The position numbers were made by a program, and so were the translations under genes. From Actinomycetota bacterium (GTDB taxonomy: Bacteria > Actinomycetota > Acidimicrobiia > Acidimicrobiales > Microtrichaceae), in assembly GCA_005777415.1 (NCBI GenBank), contig SXMI01000263.1, positions 1 through 7,318 on the forward strand: DNA of 7,318 bases, read 5' to 3'. The notes under the pieces are model-generated. The model ran no database searches and had not been told where the DNA came from. It saw nothing but the letters and a program-made list of their open reading frames with translations. The first letter of the stretch is position 1. Every line of letters starts with the position of its first letter. Positions 5,828 through 7,318 of the stretch are shown piece after piece.

Positions 5828-6274
5828 ATGGGCACCGAACACATCTCCGCATCACGGGTCATCGACGCCGATGCGCAGGAACTGTTCGACCTGGTCGCCG
5901 ACCCGAGCATGCACGCCGTCTTCGACGGGTCGGGCACCGTCCGCAGCGTGCGGGGCGGCAGCCGCAAGCTCGGCCCCGGCGACCGGTTCACGACGAACAT
6001 GCGGATCGGCGTTCCCTACCTGATCTCCAACAAGGTCGTGGAGTACGAGGAGGGCCGACGGCTGGCCTGGGCGCACATCGGCGGGTGGCGCTGGCGCTAC
6101 GAGTTCGAGCCGGTCGACGGCGGGACGCTCGTCACCGAGACCTTCGACTGGTCGACCTCGCTCGCCAAGCCCTACATCCAGTTCGCCGGCTGGGGACCAC
6201 GCAACCTCCAGAACATGGAACGGACCCTCGAGCGGCTCGACGCCTACGTCACGAACCGCGGCGCCGGCACCTGA
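5828..6274 (+). CDS. SRPBCC family protein (polyketide cyclase/START-like fold)
   Basis: This 148-residue protein has the outline of the SRPBCC superfamily, a helix-grip fold with a deep hydrophobic pocket for lipids or other apolar ligands. It starts with HISASRVIDADAQELFDLVADP (strand 1 and the first helix), followed by MRIGVPYLISNKVVEYEEGRRLAW, then strands around WRWRYEFEPVDGGTLVTETFDW, and a C-terminal helix (NMERTLERLDAYV). It has no signal peptide or membrane segment, so it is probably cytoplasmic. The ATG at 5828 follows AGGAG (5819-5823) by four bases; an upstream in-frame start at 5753 would overlap the epimerase and lacks homologous sequence. The HAD gene begins one base after its stop, implying a two-gene operon. 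The ligand is unknown; in this superfamily the sequence alone does not show whether it is an enzyme or a binding protein. Confidence 0.85.
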   Translation: MGTEHISASRVIDADAQELFDLVADPSMHAVFDGSGTVRSVRGGSRKLGPGDRFTTNMRIGVPYLISNKVVEYEEGRRLAWAHIGGWRWRYEFEPVDGGTLVTETFDWSTSLAKPYIQFAGWGPRNLQNMERTLERLDAYVTNRGAGT

Positions 6275-6275
6275 G

Positions 6276-6947
6276 GTGACGACCACGGACCGGGGGCTCG
6301 CGGCCTTCGACTTCGACGGCACGATCAGCCGCCGCGACACGCTCATTCCCTTCCTCGTCGGGGTCGCCGGCCCCCGGGACTTCGCCTCCGCCTGGGCTCG
6401 AATCGGCTCGCTCGCCGCCCGACGCCGTCTCGATGTCGGTGACCGGGACGAGGTCAAGGCGCAGCTGGTCCGCCTGCTGCTCGCCGGTCGGACCCAGCGG
6501 GACCTCGAGGCCCGGGGCGAACGGTACGCCCGGGACCTGCTCACCGGTGACCGGCTCCGGCCGCTCGTGGTCGACCGGGTGCAGGCCCACCGCGATCGCG
6601 GCGACCTGTGCGTCCTGGTCTCGGCGTCGCTCGTCTACTACCTGGAGCCGATCGCCGACGAGCTCGGGATCGACGGCGTCGTCGGCGTCCGACCCGAGTC
6701 GGTCGACGGCGTCCTGACCGGTGAGCTCACCCGCCCGAACGTGCGGGCCGACCAGAAGGTCGTGCAGCTCGACGAGTGGCTGGTGGCGGGCAACCGCCGT
6801 CCCGCCGCCGGCGAGCGATCGGCCTACGGCAACACCTCGGGCGACCACGCGCTCCTCGCCGCCGCCGACCACCGCTACTGGCTCGGGCGACCCTCCAAGC
6901 TGCCGGCCGGCAGCGAGCTCCTGCTCGCCACGACGCCGCTGCGCTGA
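6276..6947 (+). CDS. HAD superfamily subfamily IB hydrolase (SerB-like phosphatase)
   Basis: This 223-residue protein is a HAD-IB hydrolase, probably a phosphomonoesterase. Motif I is FDFDGTIS (Asp12 nucleophile, Asp14 acid/base), with a helical cap following (about 18-95). Motif II is LVSAS (Ser116), the motif III lysine is in ADQKVVQL (Lys161), and motif IV is YGNTSGDHALL (Asp190). The YGNxSGD form and the closing AAADHRYW fit the TIGR01490-like group often annotated as phosphoserine phosphatase-like; the true substrate is not known, and the specific serB name is not justified. The GTG start at 6276 comes one base after the SRPBCC stop, with no strong ribosome site, so it is probably translated by coupling. 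The final codons (Pro221-Leu-Arg-stop) form the left arm and loop of the first hairpin in the tandem repeat array. Confidence 0.9.
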   Translation: MTTTDRGLAAFDFDGTISRRDTLIPFLVGVAGPRDFASAWARIGSLAARRRLDVGDRDEVKAQLVRLLLAGRTQRDLEARGERYARDLLTGDRLRPLVVDRVQAHRDRGDLCVLVSASLVYYLEPIADELGIDGVVGVRPESVDGVLTGELTRPNVRADQKVVQLDEWLVAGNRRPAAGERSAYGNTSGDHALLAAADHRYWLGRPSKLPAGSELLLATTPLR

Positions 6948-7042
6948 ACGCAGCGGCGTCGATCACACCAGACCGCGACCGCTGCGCTGAACGCAGCGGC
7001 GTCGATCACACCAGACCGCGACCGCTGCGCTGAACGCAGCGG
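6936..7042. repeat. 43-bp tandem repeat, about 2.5 copies, each starting with a perfect hairpin
   Basis: Copies run 6936-6978, 6979-7021 and 7022-7042 (partial, 21 bases); the full copies are identical. Each begins with CCGCTGCG, loop CTGAA, then CGCAGCGG: an 8-bp all-GC-rich stem with a 5-base loop. The remaining 22 bases (CGTCGATCACACCAGACCGC plus GA) act as spacer. The array occupies the whole gap between the convergent HAD gene and the minus-strand SDR gene, including the last four HAD codons. The stop TGA of the HAD gene is in the first loop. Confidence 0.95.
6936..7042. terminator. Candidate bidirectional terminator array made of three identical hairpins
   Basis: The three stems at 6936-6956, 6979-6999 and 7022-7042 lie exactly where two convergent transcripts must end, six bases from the stop of the minus-strand SDR. 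None is followed by a T-tract on either strand. That is usual for high-GC actinobacterial hairpin terminators but leaves the call uncertain. Confidence 0.5.
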
Positions 7043-7048
7043 GTCAGC

Positions 7049-7318
7049 TCACTTGGGCTGCATCCGCGACCCGCTGTCGATGCGGACCGACTCGCCGTTG
7101 AGGTAGGTGTTGCGGATCAGCTCCACGGCCAGCGAGGCGTACTCCGACGGCAGCCCCATGCGCTTGGGGAACAGGGTCTGCTTGGTCAGGTTGTCCTTCA
7201 TCTCCTGGTTGCCGCCGTAGATCGGCGTGTCGAAGAAGCCCGGGATGATGGTGTTCACCCGGATCCCGACGGCCGCCAGGTCACGGGCGAGCACCAGCGT
7301 CATGCCGACCACACCGGC
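7049..7318 (-). CDS. Short-chain dehydrogenase, type II 3-hydroxyacyl-CoA dehydrogenase-like (N-terminal part outside window)
   Basis: Only the last 89 codons are inside the window; the gene enters from the right. The visible part opens with AGVVGMTLVLARDLA, which in SDRs directly follows the catalytic YxxSK, so Tyr and Lys are expected just beyond base 7318. It continues with GIRVNTIIPGFFDTPI (the PG motif after strand 6) and ends with FPKRMGLPSEYASLAVELI and LNGESVRIDSGSRMQPK. This tail matches the pattern of human HSD17B10 and bacterial relatives (FPxRxGxPxEYAxLV...NGExIRxDGxxRMxP), which oxidise 3-hydroxyacyl-CoA in beta-oxidation of fatty acids or branched-chain amino acid intermediates. 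It converges with the HAD gene across the hairpin array. SDR identity is firm; the substrate class is likely; a complete gene is assumed but not seen. Confidence 0.88.
   Translation of the reverse strand, partial: AGVVGMTLVLARDLAAVGIRVNTIIPGFFDTPIYGGNQEMKDNLTKQTLFPKRMGLPSEYASLAVELIRNTYLNGESVRIDSGSRMQPK

Noticed and set aside
4762..6000. 412-codon minus-strand open frame across the epimerase gene
   Set aside because: It is antisense to the TIGR01777 epimerase and the SRPBCC gene, both with clear family motifs, and has none of its own.
6721..7033. Alternative plus-strand frames ending within the tandem repeats
   Set aside because: They overlap the HAD gene out of frame and stop at TGA codons recreated by each repeat copy. 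Their sequence is low-complexity Arg/Pro/Ser.
6936..7042. CRISPR array
   Set aside because: The intervening 22-base segments are identical between copies, so there are no variable spacers, and there are only 2.5 copies.

Overview
This is a high-GC, densely coding chromosomal window from a bacterium that is most likely an actinomycetote, plausibly one outside the mycobacteria and streptomycetes such as a member of the Acidimicrobiia. The support is very high GC in third codon positions, frequent GTG starts, TANNNT-type -10 boxes placed to give leaderless mRNAs, an Ala-Pro-rich E2 linker, and a gene set (E2, TIGR01777 epimerase, lipB, lipA) that echoes the Rv2215-Rv2218 neighbourhood of Mycobacterium tuberculosis. 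The lineage call is inference. Nothing here looks phage- or plasmid-derived.

Left half, minus strand (about 2-3960). Reading in the direction of transcription there is a 29-codon predicted membrane peptide, then dihydrolipoamide dehydrogenase (E3, lpdA), then a 2-oxo acid dehydrogenase acyltransferase (E2), then octanoyltransferase (lipB). The lipB frame overlaps the E2 stop by one base. It runs on without a stop into the recognisable N-terminus of lipoyl synthase (LipA), which leaves the window at base 1. This is a lipoate module: LipB places octanoate on the E2 lipoyl lysine, LipA inserts sulfur, E2 transfers the acyl group and E3 reoxidises the lipoamide. No E1 gene is in the window.

Right half, plus strand (about 4024-6947). 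A divergent promoter region with repeated 13-14 bp elements leads into a DprE2-like short-chain reductase, then a TIGR01777-type epimerase, then (behind its own promoter) an SRPBCC protein followed one base later by a HAD-IB phosphatase-like protein.

Right end (6936-7318). The HAD gene and a convergent minus-strand SDR (type II 3-hydroxyacyl-CoA dehydrogenase-like, cut by the window end) are separated by a 43-bp tandem repeat of about 2.5 copies. Each copy carries a perfect 8-bp GC hairpin, and the HAD stop codon lies in the loop of the first one.

Most of this is core metabolism. The items most worth a second look are the apparent LipB-LipA fusion, the triplicated hairpin array, the tiny leaderless membrane ORF, and the repeat and palindrome elements around the promoters. 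I did not find convincing evidence of a wholly new defence or mobile system.
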